Origin: Phoma sp. XZ068
Lineage: Eukaryota > Ascomycota > Dothideomycetes > Pleosporales > Didymellaceae
NCBI GenBank assembly: GCA_004835665.1
Contig: RBKR01000010.1
Span: 1,550,001 to 1,614,000 of the forward strand
Direction of reading: 5' to 3'
Length of the DNA stretch: 64,000 bases
A program made the translations under genes and the position numbers. How positions within the stretch are numbered: the first letter of the stretch is position 1; each line of letters starts with the position of its first letter. Of this stretch, positions 63,096 to 64,000 are shown one piece after another. The notes below the pieces were generated by a model. That model ran no database searches. It saw only the letters and a program-made list of their open reading frames with translations, and was not told the DNA's origin.

Positions 63096-64000
63096 CAAAA
63101 TAGTACCGTAGCACCGCCATACAACATGCAGCCCTGATCTGCCAGAATCTCTACAAATTCAACATCTGTGTCACCCCGTCCAGTCTCAATCATGGTCGTG
63201 GCAGCTCTTCCGCCTGACACTTGTATATAACCGCATTCACTTCCCTTGTCGACTACGACTCCGCGCACCTCCGGATAATCTTTGAACTCATAGAGCCCCG
63301 TTGTCTCCTCATCCGCAAGCCGCAATGTAGGCATGTTCATGATCTGACGCTGAGTTAGTACGAACTTCATGCAAAAAGTCAAAATCAAGTAATACTAGCT
63401 TTGCGGCTTTTTCTCGGAAGGCGTCCTTCATATGGTCATCCCTTGTCATGTCTGATCCTATGCGGACGGCCAGGCTGGAAATGCATCAGTCATGTTTTCC
63501 TTTCGCGGATCCCAGATCTAATACCGCTCCAGGTAATTTGGGAATTACTATGTTGGCCAGGACCTTTATTACACGGCAGAAATCCTATACTACTGAGAAT
63601 GTATAACTTGAAATAGAGATCTTTGTATATTGGGAAGGGCGAAGGTTCGTCGCTGGCTTGCGGGATCGTGCAAAGGAATTGTTCCGGAGTACACATGGCC
63701 ACAACGCTCAATATAGCGGGGTAAGCGGATGCACTAAAATCGCGGGAGTCATCACGTGCGCTCGGAACACAGACCGCTTGGACAGCACGGTTCCGTCCTT
63801 AGAAATAATTGATGACTTGCGAGGTGGACATCCAAAGAAGACTAATATTAAGGATCCGATAGACAAAATGAGTCACCGAAGATCACGGTAAGTATTTAGG
63901 GTCGCGAAGCTCAAGTCCTCAGGTTGGGCTATCAACTTTTGTAGAGGAGTCCATGTCACAAGTATCTTTGAGAATCCACGTGGTAGACCGTCCACAAAAA
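63096..64000. other. end of window without a well-supported gene
   Basis: A minus-strand frame at 63071-63388 (105 codons, containing LRLADEETTGLYEFKDYPE and CMLYGGATVLFCYPEG) has a protein-like composition and overlaps the end of the preceding gene, but the family is unknown. The other frames are short. Confidence 0.3.

Noticed and set aside
1..64000. Starship-type giant transposon (DUF3435 tyrosine recombinase captain)
   Set aside because: A SPOK-like gene made me look for one, but no captain-like frame was recognised on either strand; the window may be too short to see it.
1..64000. CRISPR arrays, rRNA, operon-type features
   Set aside because: No regularly spaced repeats or rRNA-like sequence; the window is eukaryotic.

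Overview
The window reads as a transposon-rich accessory or subtelomere-like stretch of a filamentous ascomycete, most likely a Dothideomycete (Pleosporales-like). The evidence is about 50-nt introns, HET-domain genes, a HET-NACHT-WD40 gene, pogo/Fot1-type transposons, OrsD-like (DUF3505) genes and C-to-T decay that looks like repeat-induced point mutation (RIP). No bacterial, plastid or viral signature was seen.

Layout. 1-2275 holds a decayed F-box gene split by a full-length Ty1/copia retrotransposon (2276-6938, perfect 5-bp target duplication, same-length LTRs). 8531-10291 is an intact HET gene. 10518-14724 holds two abutting pogo-type transposons, followed by a decayed Tc1/mariner copy. 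17063-20150 is a small island of ordinary host genes: a six-exon Rac GTPase found only by splicing the minus strand, and a damaged gene with a GATA-like domain. 20700-23216 is a scrapyard (MULE fragment, zinc-finger fragment, an OrsD/NB-ARC mosaic, a solo copia LTR). 23457-29840 carries three more pogo elements. 30361-33166 has a GDSL/SGNH hydrolase and an arrestin-like gene. 33660-37140 has OrsD fragments around an intact pogo element. 38742-41518 is a HET-NACHT-WD40 NLR-like gene broken by one stop codon. 42241-49413 holds a RIP-damaged OrsD gene carrying an intact pogo insertion and then a large intact OrsD-like gene. 50083-53106 has an intact Tc1-type transposase, a hypothetical gene and an F-box gene. 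53573-56038 is an intact 821-codon gene with the coiled-coil / PD-(D/E)XK / Cys-rich / kinase-like architecture of SPOK-type fungal spore killers. 56155-60032 has another OrsD fragment, a decayed pogo element and two MITEs. 60488-64000 has a truncated HET gene and a small spliced hypothetical gene.

How it works together. Most of the DNA is mobile. The non-transposon genes are heavily biased to allorecognition (three HET genes, one with NACHT, plus an NB-ARC fragment) and to one candidate meiotic-drive gene, with six OrsD-like loci. The best candidate for an exciting system is the SPOK-like gene at 53573-56038; its presence among recently active transposons fits selfish or conflict-related cargo, but drive activity is an inference.
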